From positions 1-50,438 of the forward strand of contig PXQN01000076.1 in assembly GCA_003021305.1 (NCBI GenBank): DNA of 50,438 nucleotides, given 5' to 3'. Below the pieces are notes generated by a model. That model worked only from the letters and a program-made list of their open reading frames with translations, ran no database searches and was not told where the DNA came from. The position numbers were made by a program, and so were the translations under genes. Positions 9,742 through 17,777 of this stretch are shown here, piece by piece. The stretch comes from Halobacteriales archaeon QH_10_67_22 (GTDB lineage Archaea; Halobacteriota; Halobacteria; Halobacteriales; Haloarculaceae). Positions within the stretch are counted from its first letter, which is position 1; each line of letters starts with the position of its first letter.

Positions 9742-10644
9742 GTGAAATCGAACATTCTCGAGACGATCGGCTCACCGCTGGTCGAGGTCGAGGGCCCCGA
9801 AGGTGCGACCGTCGCGGCGAAAGTAGAGTCGTTCAACCCGGGTGGCTCCGCCAAAGACCGGCCGGCGCTGTGGATGGTCGAGGCCGCCGAAGCGGCGGGG
9901 ACGCTCTCGCCGGGCGACACCATCGTCGAACCGACGAGCGGCAACACGGGGATCGGACTCGCGATGGTCGGAGCGGCCAAGGGGTACGACGTGGTACTGG
10001 TGATGTCGTCCTCGAAATCGCCCGAACGGCGGGCGAGCATGCGCGGGTACGGCGCCGAGATCGAGCTGGTCGACGGGGACATCTCGGTCGCGCGCGAGCG
10101 CGCGAAGGAACTCGAAGCGCAGGACGGGTTCGTCCAGATGCGCCAGTTCGAGAACCCGGCCAACCCCCAGTCTCACTACGAGACGACCGGCCCGGAGATC
10201 GTCGAGGCCGTCGGCGACCGGACGGTCGACGCGCTAGTCGCCGGTATCGGGACCGGCGGGACGATCACGGGCGTCGGGCGCCGACTGCGGGAGGCCTACC
10301 CCGACGTAACGATCGTCGGCGTCGAACCGGCGACGAACGCCGTCCTCTCGACGGGCGAGGCCGGCGAGGACGACTTCCAGGGGATGGGCCCGGGGTTCGT
10401 CAGCGAGAACCTCGACCGGTCGCTGCTCGACGAGGTTCGAACTGTCGAACTCGAGGAGGCCGAAGACGAGTGTCGCCGCCTCGCACGCGAGGAAGGGATC
10501 TTCGTCGGCCAGTCCTCGGGCGCCTCGAACCTCGCGGCCAGACGGGTCGCTCGCGAACTGGTGGGGGACCTGCCGGACCCCCTGGTCGTCACCGTCTACT
10601 GGGACAGCGGCGAGCGCTACGTCTCGACCGGGATGTTCGACTGA
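9742..10644 (+). CDS. cysK: Cysteine synthase family (PLP-dependent O-acetylserine sulfhydrylase-type)
   Basis: A fold-type II PLP enzyme expected to make cysteine from an activated serine and sulfide. The PLP lysine is in SFNPGGSAKDRPAL, the substrate loop is EPTSGNTGIGLAM, and the phosphate-binding loop is GIGTGGTITGVGR. The GTG at 9742 (VKSNILETIGSPLVEV) starts at the residue where the family usually begins. A second GTG two codons earlier is possible. From 9742 the protein has 300 residues, normal for the family. Cystathionine beta-synthase activity cannot be excluded from sequence. Element C2 sits at its TGA stop. It is divergent from the thioredoxin gene. Confidence 0.92.
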   Translation: MKSNILETIGSPLVEVEGPEGATVAAKVESFNPGGSAKDRPALWMVEAAEAAGTLSPGDTIVEPTSGNTGIGLAMVGAAKGYDVVLVMSSSKSPERRASMRGYGAEIELVDGDISVARERAKELEAQDGFVQMRQFENPANPQSHYETTGPEIVEAVGDRTVDALVAGIGTGGTITGVGRRLREAYPDVTIVGVEPATNAVLSTGEAGEDDFQGMGPGFVSENLDRSLLDEVRTVELEEAEDECRRLAREEGIFVGQSSGASNLAARRVARELVGDLPDPLVVTVYWDSGERYVSTGMFD

Positions 10645-10753
10645 TACTGTCGGACACGAGTACGTGAACACGCTCGTCGGTGTTTCACCATCGAGACGTC
10701 TCGGAGACCGCCAGACGAAGTATCGAGTGTCAACTTGCTTGTGTCCGACAGTA
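10645..10753. repeat. Family C inverted-repeat element (C2), complete, 109 bp
   Basis: The terminal repeats are TACTGTCGGACACGAG and CTTGTGTCCGACAGTA, and an internal palindrome GAGACGTCTC is present. It is flanked by TGA on both sides (10642-10644, the cysK stop, and 10754-10756), a 3-bp target duplication. The interior is nearly identical to C3 and to the reverse complement of C1. Confidence 0.87.
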
Positions 10754-10756
10754 TGA

Positions 10757-11330
10757 GGGCGACCAGTGTCCGTCGGTTCCGTATGGACCGCACGGCCCGT
10801 GCGGTCGTCCCGGCACGACGACCACTGTGACCACACCGCCGGACCGACGACCGGACAGTAGTATCGACACTGATACTCCGTTTTATTTCAATTCCGGAAT
10901 CTGAAATCCGTAATTGGAAATGCACGTCAAACTATAACTCGTAAGTGTGCACGTATAGTTCGAGATTTTCAATATAATGGTCGAATAGACAATTATAGCG
11001 ACGGATACTTACGTGTTCAGTACTGAAAACCGGATGCGCCGCGACGTGAACGCGTGGTCGCGCCAACGCCGCGACGGGCGATGTCCCAGTGCCCCGAACG
11101 GTCGACGCCCCGCGTGTGACCCGAGCGGTCAACGTGTCCTTCTGTTTTTCAACACGCCACTGGAGGGGATGTGCCGCCCGTCGAAACACGCCTCGCGCGC
11201 CGAGAGTTTGAACTTCCGTTATCTATTCCGGACTTTTTCCAAACGAAGCGCATTCAAAGATGATTATAATGGTCGCACGTACATTTTTTACACAAGATAT
11301 TTAAATAAGTGTCAGAGACATCCACCTGCA
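10757..11330. other. Long intergenic region, AT-rich in its second half, no gene seen
   Basis: About 570 bp without a convincing coding frame. Near 10786-10806 there is a perfect hairpin, gaccgcacg-gcc-cgtgcggtc. From about 10870 the sequence becomes clearly AT-rich, with a palindrome around attccggaat and several TATA-like stretches (gtatagttcg, caatataatgg, atatttaaataag). The last lies 20-35 nt before the 71-aa gene at 11331 and is its probable promoter. The rest may be decayed accessory DNA. Confidence 0.5.
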
Positions 11331-11546
11331 ATGAGTAAACCAACGTACAGACTGGTCGAACCGGTCGCGGGCTTCGACGAGGGCGACCTGCTCGACGTCA
11401 CCGCGCGGTTCGGTGACTGGCACCCATACGACGTCAAGCTCGAACCCCACGCCGAAGACGACGAGTTCCTCGGTGAGGGGTCCGTCGAGCTCACGTTCCA
11501 CGGCCTGGAGAACGTGAGTCGGGCCCGTCCGGCAGCGGCAATCTGA
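11331..11546 (+). CDS. small conserved-looking acidic protein, unknown function
   Basis: A 71-residue protein, MSKPTYRLVEPVAGFDEGDLLDVTARFGDWHPYDVKLEPH, in haloarchaeal codon usage. The ORF track extends it upstream to 11013, but the ATG at 11331 follows a strong TATA-like tatttaaataag 20-35 nt before it. The upstream extension crosses AT-rich non-coding-like sequence, so the short start is chosen. The pattern of short beta-strand-like segments suggests a small globular cytoplasmic protein. I recognise no family. Confidence 0.65.
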   Translation: MSKPTYRLVEPVAGFDEGDLLDVTARFGDWHPYDVKLEPHAEDDEFLGEGSVELTFHGLENVSRARPAAAI

Positions 11547-11657
11547 AACGCGAGGACAGCCCGTTCGAACGAGGCGGTTCGTTTTCGAGTTCGTCGGTGG
11601 TGACGAGTCGACGTCGCACAGATGCAGAGCGAGTCGTCCGCGAGGGGGGTCCCGTCA

Positions 11658-11764
11658 TACGGTCGTGCGTATCTAATTTCTGCACTGTCGGTTCGGATCG
11701 GCGTTTCGGACCACAGGGACAGCCGTCTGTTACGTGGGCACAAAAGGAATTACGCACGACCGTA
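11658..11764. repeat. Family A inverted-repeat element (A2), complete, 107 bp
   Basis: Its ends are TACGGTCGTGCGTA and TTACGCACGACCGTA, flanked by TCA at 11655-11657 and TCA at 11765-11767. The right TCA is also the left target copy of element B2, which follows directly. The interior follows A1 closely (ctaatttctgca, cggcgtttcggacca, cacaaa). Confidence 0.87.
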
Positions 11765-11767
11765 TCA

Positions 11768-11847
11768 TAGTGATTATTGTAGCGATTTACCGGGACGACC
11801 GCACGATTGCGCGCGGTCGATCCGGAACAGACCGACAATAATCACTA
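11768..11847. repeat. Family B inverted-repeat element (B2), complete, 80 bp, at the radB stop codon
   Basis: Its ends are TAGTGATTATTGT and ACAATAATCACTA, a perfect 13-bp inverted repeat, with an inner stem gaccgcacg...gcgcggtc. It is flanked by TCA at 11765-11767 and TCA at 11848-11850. The right TCA is the reverse complement of the radB TGA stop. Stacked next to A2, it makes the order TCA-A2-TCA-B2-TCA. Confidence 0.88.
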
Positions 11848-12585
11848 TCAGTGGTCCTCGGGCGTCGAGAGACCGCTATCGGTGATCTGGAACCGAACCG
11901 ATTCGCCCGCAGGGCGGGCACGGTGTTTCTCCAGGGTCCCACGCCGGTTGCCGCCGCGGAACCGCTCGACCCGCAGTATCGTGGCCGACCAGTGGTTGAG
12001 AGTGTGCCCGCCCAGCGCCCGCGAGCGGTCGCTCTCGGGGTCGGTGAACACCTGGTTGGTGAATGCGACCGCGATATCGTGTTTGCGGGCCAGTCCCAGG
12101 AGGTGAGCCAGTTGCCGGCCGACCGCTCGCAGGGCTTCGCCCTCCTCCTGTTCGGTGCGCTGGAGGCGGTAGAACCCGGTCGCGCTGTCCAGCACTATCA
12201 ACTCGACCGCGTCGACGAACTCCGCGGCGTCCCTGACGGCCTCCTCTTGCTCCTCGAAGGTGTGTGCCTCCGAGATGATGAGTCGGGACGCCACCTCGTC
12301 GACTGTGGGGGCCGCCCCGGACCCCCCGTCGGGTACGCCCTGCTGGGTATCGCTGTCTGTGGCGACCGCACTCGCGAGCTGTTCCATGCGCTCGACCGAG
12401 AGACCCTCGGTGTCGACGTACAGTGCGGACTCGCCGGTCGCGGCGAGTTCGACCGCCGCCGAGAGCACGATGTTGGTTTTCCCGGCCGCGGGCGGGCCGT
12501 AGATCTGCGTGACCGCGCCACGTTCGAACCCGCCACCGAGGAGGTCGTCGACCCCGCGACAGCCGGTCGAGATGCGCTCCGACAC
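11848..12585 (-). CDS. radB: RadB, archaeal RecA/RadA paralogue
   Basis: RadB is the small archaeal recombinase paralogue thought to assist RadA in homologous recombination. This 245-residue protein has only the core ATPase domain, without the N-terminal helix-hairpin-helix domain of RadA. It shows the Walker A motif GPPAAGKT, a Walker B-like ELIVLDSATG, and the conserved opening ISTGCRGVDDLLGGGFE. The GTG start at 12585 (VSERISTG) is preferred over the ORF-track ATG at 12660 because a TATA-like tttttatcc lies about 25-30 nt upstream of it. The stop codon is the target of the stacked elements A2 and B2. Confidence 0.92.
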   Translation of the reverse strand: MSERISTGCRGVDDLLGGGFERGAVTQIYGPPAAGKTNIVLSAAVELAATGESALYVDTEGLSVERMEQLASAVATDSDTQQGVPDGGSGAAPTVDEVASRLIISEAHTFEEQEEAVRDAAEFVDAVELIVLDSATGFYRLQRTEQEEGEALRAVGRQLAHLLGLARKHDIAVAFTNQVFTDPESDRSRALGGHTLNHWSATILRVERFRGGNRRGTLEKHRARPAGESVRFQITDSGLSTPEDH

Positions 12586-12605
12586 GGGCGTCCGTTGGCC
12601 GTGAC

Positions 12606-12617
12606 CGGATAAAAACG
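12606..12617 (-). promoter_or_regulatory. TATA box of radB that fixes its start
   Basis: On the minus strand the sequence reads cgtttttatccggtcacgg. The TTTTTATCC stretch is centred about 27 nt before the GTG at 12585, the normal TATA-to-start spacing for a leaderless transcript. It lies inside the longer ORF-track version of radB, which argues against that upstream start. Confidence 0.5.
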
Positions 12618-12745
12618 CTGGCACTGGGGGGCGACTGGCTCCCGGACGACCGGTGTTCATTTCACAGAAGACACGTTCGATGGCGTTCTGTAGTGTCCGC
12701 CAAAGATTTTGTCGGCGTTATCTCCCCGACGAGCCACCAGGTGAA

Positions 12746-12874
12746 GTGAAACTTGACCAGGACGATGTCACCTGGATCTGTCAGAGGGTTGTTGATCACG
12801 ACCTCGATACCGGGTTGGTCGCTGACCAGTTCGAGATCAGCCGCCGCAGAGTCCAGCAACTCGCCAAAGAGTAA
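12746..12874 (+). pseudogene. N-terminal fragment of a transposase/integrase (HTH part only)
   Basis: From GTG 12746 the frame reads VKLDQDDVTWICQRVVDHDLDTGLVADQFEISRRRVQQLAKE and then stops. This resembles the N-terminal helix-turn-helix of haloarchaeal rve-type transposases/integrases, in which SRRRVQQLAKEY normally leads to the catalytic DDE domain. Only 42 residues remain and no DDE part is present. Upstream, tgtagtgtccgccaaagatttt may be the old left end of the insertion sequence. The next gene's ATG follows 4 nt after the stop. Confidence 0.5.
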
Positions 12875-12878
12875 CGTC

Positions 12879-13646
12879 ATGGTCCAGTGGTACAGCGAGC
12901 GAATCGCCACGCCGACGACGGAGGACGAGGTGTACGGCTACTGGGTGTTCGTCTTCGGTATCCTGATAGGGATATTCGGCATCCTCCTGTACCTGTCGAG
13001 TTACCCGCGGCCGGCGTCGTTTCCCGGTGAGGCGGGCATCGCGCTCAGCGCCATCGCGCTCGTGTTGGTGATGATCGGCCCGGTGATCCGGCTGCCGCTC
13101 CAGCGGACGGCGTCGCTGGTCTCGTACGCCGGGGCGCTCGTGTCGTTTCTCGCGGTCGTCTGGTTCATGTTCGAATACCCCGGCTGGCGAAACAGCGGGA
13201 TGGCCACGCCGGTCATCACGCTGTACGCGGTGGGGTTGGTGCTCATCGCGCTTGGCGCCGTCTTCGTCCCGGTCGTTCGCAGCCCACCGGCTGACCTCGA
13301 CGAGGAGGCGACGGTCGGGGAGTCCCCGGCCGCCATCCCGACCCCCAGCAAGGCGCGGTTCGAACTGTTCGAGGACCGGGCCGGGAAGTGGCGCTGGCGG
13401 CTCCGCCGCCGGAACGGCAACGTCATCGCCGACAGCGGACAGGGGTACGCCTCCCGGACCGGCGCTATCGACGGGATCCGGAGTGTCAAACGCAACGCAC
13501 CGAACGCCGAGGCTACCCTGCCCGACGACCTGGCTGACGGGAGTGAGGACACCGACGGCGAACGCGGCGATGGAGACGCCGACGACAAACACGACGATGA
13601 AGCCGGCGAGGGCACGGAAGCCGGCGAGGGCGACAGCGACGCCTGA
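12879..13646 (+). CDS. Four-TM membrane protein with C-terminal DUF1508 (UPF0339) domain
   Basis: The ATG at 12879 begins MVQWYSERIATPTTEDEVYGYW; the ORF-track start 126 nt upstream lies in the transposase remnant and is rejected. Residues about 25-145 contain four hydrophobic segments (WVFVFGILIGIFGILLYL, IALSAIALVLVMIGPVI, LVSYAGALVSFLAVVWFMF, VITLYAVGLVLIALGAVF). They are followed by a cytoplasmic DUF1508-like module (ARFELFEDRAGKWRWRLRRRNGNVIADSGQGYASRTGAIDGIRSVKRNAP) and a very acidic tail rich in Asp, Gly and Glu. The total is 255 aa. The function is unknown. Its TGA stop is the target of element B3. Confidence 0.88.
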   Translation: MVQWYSERIATPTTEDEVYGYWVFVFGILIGIFGILLYLSSYPRPASFPGEAGIALSAIALVLVMIGPVIRLPLQRTASLVSYAGALVSFLAVVWFMFEYPGWRNSGMATPVITLYAVGLVLIALGAVFVPVVRSPPADLDEEATVGESPAAIPTPSKARFELFEDRAGKWRWRLRRRNGNVIADSGQGYASRTGAIDGIRSVKRNAPNAEATLPDDLADGSEDTDGERGDGDADDKHDDEAGEGTEAGEGDSDA

Positions 13647-13726
13647 TAGTGATTATTGTAGCGATCTACCGGTATGACCGCACGAACGCGTGCGGTCGAT
13701 CCGGAACAGACCGACAATAATCACTA
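13647..13726. repeat. Family B inverted-repeat element (B3), complete, 80 bp
   Basis: The ends TAGTGATTATTGT and ACAATAATCACTA are perfect, with a perfect inner stem gaccgcacg-aacg-cgtgcggtc, so almost the whole element can fold back on itself. It is flanked by TGA at 13644-13646 (the stop of the DUF1508 gene) and TGA at 13727-13729. Confidence 0.88.
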
Positions 13727-13743
13727 TGACCGGACACTACTGA

Positions 13744-13852
13744 TACTGTCGGACACAAGTACGTGAACACGCTTGTCGGTGCTTCACCATCGAGACGTCT
13801 CGTAGCCCGCCAAACGAAGTATCGAGTGTCGACTTGCTTGTGTCCGACAGTA
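13744..13852. repeat. Family C inverted-repeat element (C3), complete, 109 bp
   Basis: The terminal repeats TACTGTCGGACACAAG and CTTGTGTCCGACAGTA match perfectly over 16 bp. The left flank is TGA, the right flank TAA, a one-base departure from a perfect duplication. It lies 14 bp beyond the B3 target site and 37 bp from the end of the convergent NYN-domain gene, so this short gap holds two element families. Confidence 0.86.
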
Positions 13853-13889
13853 TAAATTCGGTCTGACGGTCCCGATGCCGGTCCCCGGT

Positions 13890-14387
13890 CTACAGCAAGA
13901 ACCGCTCGACGTCGTCGCTCATGTTGACGAACGCGTCGGCGGCGTCGACGAGTTCTCCGGCGGTCGACTCCTCGAAGGCACACACTTCCGAGCGGACGCC
14001 CTCGTGGCGGAGGTGCGAACAGAGCCGCGAGAAGTCGCCGTCGCCGGTACAGAGGACGACGGTGTCGGCGTGACTGGCCAGCGTCACCGCGTCGAGACTC
14101 ATGCCGACGTCCCAGTCGGCCTTCTGGGAGCCGTCGCCGAACGTCTTGATCTCCTTGATGCGGGTCTCGAAGCCGATGTCGACTAAGGCGTCGAAAAACG
14201 ACTCTTCTTCGGGCGAGTCGGCGCGGACGACGTAGGCGATGGCACGAGTGAGCTGGCGGTCCCGGACCACGGCTTCGAGCAACGCCGCGTAGTCGATGTT
14301 GCGCGAGTAGAGACTCTGGGCGGTGTGGTAGAGGTTCTGCGCGTCGGCGAGCACCGCGACGCGTTGCCCCGGGTGAACGTTTTCCAT
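13890..14387 (-). CDS. NYN-domain (LabA/DUF88-like) putative RNase
   Basis: From the ATG at 14387 (MENVHPGQRVAVLADAQNLYHTAQ) the protein has 165 residues and consists of one NYN domain, a PIN-like nuclease fold. The conserved acidic residues are in VAVLADAQNLY, DWDVGMSLDA and VVLCTGDGDFSRLC, which fits a metal-dependent RNase; the substrate is not predictable. A longer ORF upstream in the same frame runs through the promoter region and is not used. It faces the DUF1508 gene, with elements B3 and C3 between them. Confidence 0.88.
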   Translation of the reverse strand: MENVHPGQRVAVLADAQNLYHTAQSLYSRNIDYAALLEAVVRDRQLTRAIAYVVRADSPEEESFFDALVDIGFETRIKEIKTFGDGSQKADWDVGMSLDAVTLASHADTVVLCTGDGDFSRLCSHLRHEGVRSEVCAFEESTAGELVDAADAFVNMSDDVERFLL

Positions 14388-14504
14388 ACCGCATCTGCCA
14401 GGGCCGCTCCGATATGTCTTTGGCTCCGTGGCCGGGTTCGGGCGCCACGACCGGCGCTGCTCGGCATCCACAATCGTTAAGTTCTCCGGCCGACCCGTTA
14501 CTGG

Positions 14505-14600
14505 TATGATCCACGCGTCACTCGTCGGCGTCCGCGGCGAGGGGTGGCGCGTCTCGCGGGCCGGCACGGCCGCTGGTTCTCCGAAACGCAAACGGGTCTG
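14505..14600 (+). CDS. possible very small basic protein
   Basis: A 31-codon frame, MIHASLVGVRGEGWRVSRAGTAAGSPKRKRV, begins 25-30 nt after a TATA-like atcgttaag, the spacing of a leaderless start. The tail is basic, unlike most haloarchaeal proteins. It ends about 110 nt before dapA. It could equally be a shortened gene remnant or chance, so confidence is low. Confidence 0.25.
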
Positions 14601-14712
14601 AGTGACTCGTGGCGGGCGTGGCACCCCCGTCCCGGGTCGACCTCGACCCTGACGACTGGCCGGTCCAACTCGAATCGCGCTCCCTATCACCCCGACACCA
14701 CAACACCGACCC

Positions 14713-15639
14713 ATGACAACGTTCGACTTCGAGGGCGTCTACCCCGCGATGTGTACGCCCTTCCACGACGACGGCAGTATCGACTTCGAAACGCTCCGCA
14801 CCGACGCCCAGCGTCTGGAGGCGGCTGGCGTCGACGGACTCGTCCCCTGTGGCTCGACCGGCGAGTCCGCGACGCTGTCTCACGACGAACACATCGAGGT
14901 CGTCGACGCGGTCATCGACGCCGTCGACGACGTCCCCGTCATCGCCGGCACCGGCTCGAACAACACCCGCGAGGCCCTCTCGCTGTCCCACCGGGCCGCC
15001 GACGCCGGCGCCGACGCACTATTGCTCATCTCGCCGTACTACAACAAGCCCGAACAGCGGGGCCTCGTCGACCACTACGAACGGGTCGCCGACGCCGTCG
15101 ACCTCCCGCAGATCGTCTACAACGTCCCTTCGCGGACGGGTCGCAACATCGAGCCAGACACGATCGTCGAACTGGCCGACCACCCCAACGTCCAGGGGTA
15201 CAAGGCCGCCAGCGGCGACATGGGCCAGATAAGTGAGATCGTCGAGCGCACCCGCGGGACGGACCTGGACGTACTCTCGGGCGACGACGGCATGACGGTG
15301 CCGATGCTCTCCGTTGGCGCGAGCGGTGCGATCAGCGTCGCCGCCAACGTCGAACCCGAGCGAACCTGTGCGATGGCCGGCGCCGCACTCGCCGGTGACT
15401 TCGAACGGGCGCGGGGGATCCACCACCGACTGGGACCGCTCTTCCGGGCGCTGTTCGTCGAGACCAACCCGATCCCGGTCAATGAAGCCATGTACATCCG
15501 TGACTACGGCCCCTGGCACATGCGCTCGCCGCTGACACGCCTCTCCGAAGCACATCGGGACGAACTCGAAGCGGTCCTCGACGAACTGGAAGCCGAAACC
15601 TTCGACTACGAGGACGAGTACGCCGAGCTGGAGCGATGA
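14713..15639 (+). CDS. dapA: 4-hydroxy-tetrahydrodipicolinate synthase
   Basis: Condenses aspartate semialdehyde with pyruvate, the first committed step of the DAP/lysine pathway. The 308-residue TIM-barrel protein has the pyruvate-binding GSTGESATL, the catalytic tyrosine in IVYNVPSRTG, and the Schiff-base lysine in VQGYKAASGD. Its stop overlaps the dapB ATG by 4 nt (ATGA), so the two genes are probably translationally coupled. Some DapA relatives act on sugar acids, but the dapB-dapD-lysA-dapE context makes the lysine assignment strong. Confidence 0.96.
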   Translation: MTTFDFEGVYPAMCTPFHDDGSIDFETLRTDAQRLEAAGVDGLVPCGSTGESATLSHDEHIEVVDAVIDAVDDVPVIAGTGSNNTREALSLSHRAADAGADALLLISPYYNKPEQRGLVDHYERVADAVDLPQIVYNVPSRTGRNIEPDTIVELADHPNVQGYKAASGDMGQISEIVERTRGTDLDVLSGDDGMTVPMLSVGASGAISVAANVEPERTCAMAGAALAGDFERARGIHHRLGPLFRALFVETNPIPVNEAMYIRDYGPWHMRSPLTRLSEAHRDELEAVLDELEAETFDYEDEYAELER

Positions 15640-16397
15640 CACGGATCGGGGTCAACGGCGCCGCCGGGCGGATGGGACGCACAGTCATAGAGACAGCGGC
15701 CGACCGCGAGGACCTGGAGGTCGTCGTCGGCTTCGACGTGGCCGACGTCGACGCGGTCCGGGGCGTGCCGGTCGTCGACGCGAGCGACGTCGGCACCGGC
15801 CTCGCCGAGTACGAGCCGTCTGTCGTGGTCGATTTCACGCTCCCCGAGTCGACGGTCGCACTCGCCGACGCCTGCGCCGAGGCCGGCGTCGGGATGGTCG
15901 TCGGGACGACTGGCTTCGACGACGAGGGGTTCGACCGACTGGAGAGCGCCAGCGAGGCCGTCCCCGTCCTGAAGGCGACGAACTTCTCGCGGGGGATCCA
16001 GGCCCTGTTGCGCACAGTGCGGGAGGCCGTCGGCGCGCTCGACGGCTACGACCTCGAACTGACCGAAACCCACCACAACGACAAGGTCGACGCACCCTCG
16101 GGCACTGCAAAGACCATCTTAGAGACCGTCCAGGAACAGCGCGACGTCGAACCCGTCTACGGCCGCGAGGGCCACGCCCCGCGCGAGGACGACGAGATCG
16201 GTGTTTTCGCGCGGCGTGCCGGCGACATCCGCGGCGAACACGAACTCGTGCTGGCGGGCAACGACGAAGTGGTGTCGCTGTCACACCGCGCGGAAGACCG
16301 GGCGGTGTTCGCCGCCGGGGCCTTGGACGCCGCGGCCTGGCTCGCAGATCGGGACCCCGGCTGGTACGAGTTCGGTGCCGTCGTCGACGATACGTAG
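15636..16397 (+). CDS. dapB: 4-hydroxy-tetrahydrodipicolinate reductase
   Basis: Reduces the DapA product with NAD(P)H. The 253 residues include the N-terminal Rossmann motif IGVNGAAGRMGRTV and the family signature ETHHNDKVDAPSGTAK with the catalytic His-His/Lys region. The gene overlaps dapA by 4 nt. About 500 nt separate it from dapD; that gap contains an antisense remnant of a secreted-protein gene and the truncated element C4, so the operon has been disturbed here. Confidence 0.96.
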   Translation: MTRIGVNGAAGRMGRTVIETAADREDLEVVVGFDVADVDAVRGVPVVDASDVGTGLAEYEPSVVVDFTLPESTVALADACAEAGVGMVVGTTGFDDEGFDRLESASEAVPVLKATNFSRGIQALLRTVREAVGALDGYDLELTETHHNDKVDAPSGTAKTILETVQEQRDVEPVYGREGHAPREDDEIGVFARRAGDIRGEHELVLAGNDEVVSLSHRAEDRAVFAAGALDAAAWLADRDPGWYEFGAVVDDT

Positions 16398-16653
16398 CGG
16401 GCCGAACCCGGTCCCGGTCGAACCGCCAGCGCTGGTTGTCGCCACAGCCGACCGTGTACTCGTAGACCGCGACATCGGTCCCCGTCGAGATGTCCACGGT
16501 CACCGCGACCGATCCGTCGGGGGAGGTCACGTCTTGGACGGCGGAGTCGTCGCCCTCGGTGTGCTGGGCCGCCACCGTCTCGGGGACCGCCTTCGAGTAG
16601 GCCGCCGCGGCCAGCAGCCCCGAAACGCCGCCGAGGAACTGTCGTCGACTCAC
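16398..16653 (-). pseudogene. Truncated Tat-secreted protein gene (N-terminal part only)
   Basis: On the minus strand from GTG 16653 the frame reads VSRRQFLGGVSGLLAAAAYSKAVPETVAAQ, a clear twin-arginine signal peptide. About 50 residues of a haloarchaeal-looking mature part follow (SPDGSVAVTVDISTGTDVAVYEYTVGCGDNQRW). The frame then enters the antisense of the dapB 3' end with no stop until 15835, and the sequence there is arginine-rich shadow. The gene is therefore truncated at its 3' end. Its 5' flank is occupied by element C4. I do not recognise the mature domain. Confidence 0.6.
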
Positions 16654-16680
16654 GCCGTCTGACTGCCGGTCTGTGTCTGA

Positions 16681-16763
16681 TACTGTCGGACACACGTACG
16701 TGAACACGCTCGTCGGTGTGTCACCATCGAGACGTCTCGGAAACCGCCAAACGAAGTATCGAG
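16681..16763. repeat. Family C inverted-repeat element (C4), truncated, about 83 bp
   Basis: It starts TACTGTCGGACACACGTACGTGAACACG directly after TGA (16678-16680), then follows C3 through caccatcgagacgtctcgg and cgccaaacgaagtatcgagt. It breaks off there without the right terminal repeat. It lies upstream of dapD and in front of the broken Tat-protein gene. Confidence 0.78.
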
Positions 16764-16898
16764 TTTATTCCCGGTTCACGGGCGGTGTCCGGCGACGGAC
16801 GGATGGACCGTGGGCCACGGTGCTCGGGGCGTCGTGGGCACGACGCTCGGCGGTCGGAAAACCAGTGAGGTAATAGCCCTCGCTCTGTACGGGCAGGT

Positions 16899-17729
16899 AT
16901 GAGTCTGCAAGCGGAGATCGAGGCCCTCTGGGCACGAAAGCAGGACGGACTGACGGCGGCCGACGCGACCGAGGACCACCTCGCGGTTCTGGACGAGTTC
17001 CTCGCGGCGCTGGAATCGGGCGAGGTACGGGCCGCAGAGAAGTCCGGCGGCGAGTGGGAAGCGAACGCCTGGGTCAAACAGGGCATCCTGCTGAACTTCG
17101 GCCTGCGCGACACCGTTCCCCGCGAGTACGGCGACGTCACCTACCACGACGTGTTGCCCCTGCGCGAGACGGGCGACCTCCACGAACGCGGGACCCGCAA
17201 CACGCCCGACGGCACCGTCGTCCGCCGCGGGTCCTACGTCGGGAGCGACGCCATCCTCATGTCGCCCGCCTTCGTCAACATCGGCGCCCACGTCGGCGAC
17301 GGCACCCTGGTCGACTCCTGTGACACCGTCGGCTCCTGTGCCCAGATCGGTGCGGACGTGAAACTGGGCGCGAACACGCTGATCGGGGGCGTGCTCGAAC
17401 CGGTCGAGGACGCGCCCGTCGTCGTCGAGGACGGCGTCTCGCTGGGCGCCGGCTGTCGGGTCACGTCGGGCTTCGTCGTCGGCCACGATTCGGTCGTCGG
17501 CGAGAACACGCTGTTGACCCCGCGGATCCCCGTCTACGACCTCGTCGAGGAGGACGTCGTCTACGGCCATCTCCCGCCCGAGCGGCGGGCGTTCACCCGG
17601 TTCGGCGAGTCCTCGGTGTCCGACCACGACCTGATCGAGGGCGGCGCGTACAAACCCGCCGTCGTCGCCACGAGCGTCGAGGAGGAGACGCTAGAGGCGA
17701 CCGAACGGGAAGACGCGCTACGGGAGTAA
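16899..17729 (+). CDS. dapD: 2,3,4,5-tetrahydropyridine-2,6-dicarboxylate N-succinyltransferase
   Basis: Transfers succinyl from succinyl-CoA to tetrahydrodipicolinate, which commits the pathway to the succinylase branch. The 276-residue protein has the N-terminal helical domain (MSLQAEIEALWARK) and a left-handed beta-helix of hexapeptide repeats (SYVGSDAILMSPAFVNIGAHVGDGTLVDSCDTVGSCAQIG). The length is typical. It is followed within 50 nt by vapB, not by lysA, so the lysine cluster has an insertion at this point. Confidence 0.95.
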   Translation: MSLQAEIEALWARKQDGLTAADATEDHLAVLDEFLAALESGEVRAAEKSGGEWEANAWVKQGILLNFGLRDTVPREYGDVTYHDVLPLRETGDLHERGTRNTPDGTVVRRGSYVGSDAILMSPAFVNIGAHVGDGTLVDSCDTVGSCAQIGADVKLGANTLIGGVLEPVEDAPVVVEDGVSLGAGCRVTSGFVVGHDSVVGENTLLTPRIPVYDLVEEDVVYGHLPPERRAFTRFGESSVSDHDLIEGGAYKPAVVATSVEEETLEATEREDALRE

Positions 17730-17777
17730 CGGGAGCGGGGTGAACATTTTTCTGTGTGCGTGGACGTACACAGAACC

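Noticed and set aside
10786-10806. Perfect hairpin gaccgcacg-gcc-cgtgcggtc as a separate repeat family
   Set aside because: It resembles the inner stem of family B, but the outer TAGTGATTATTGT ends are absent, so I do not count it as a B copy; it may be an old remnant or chance.
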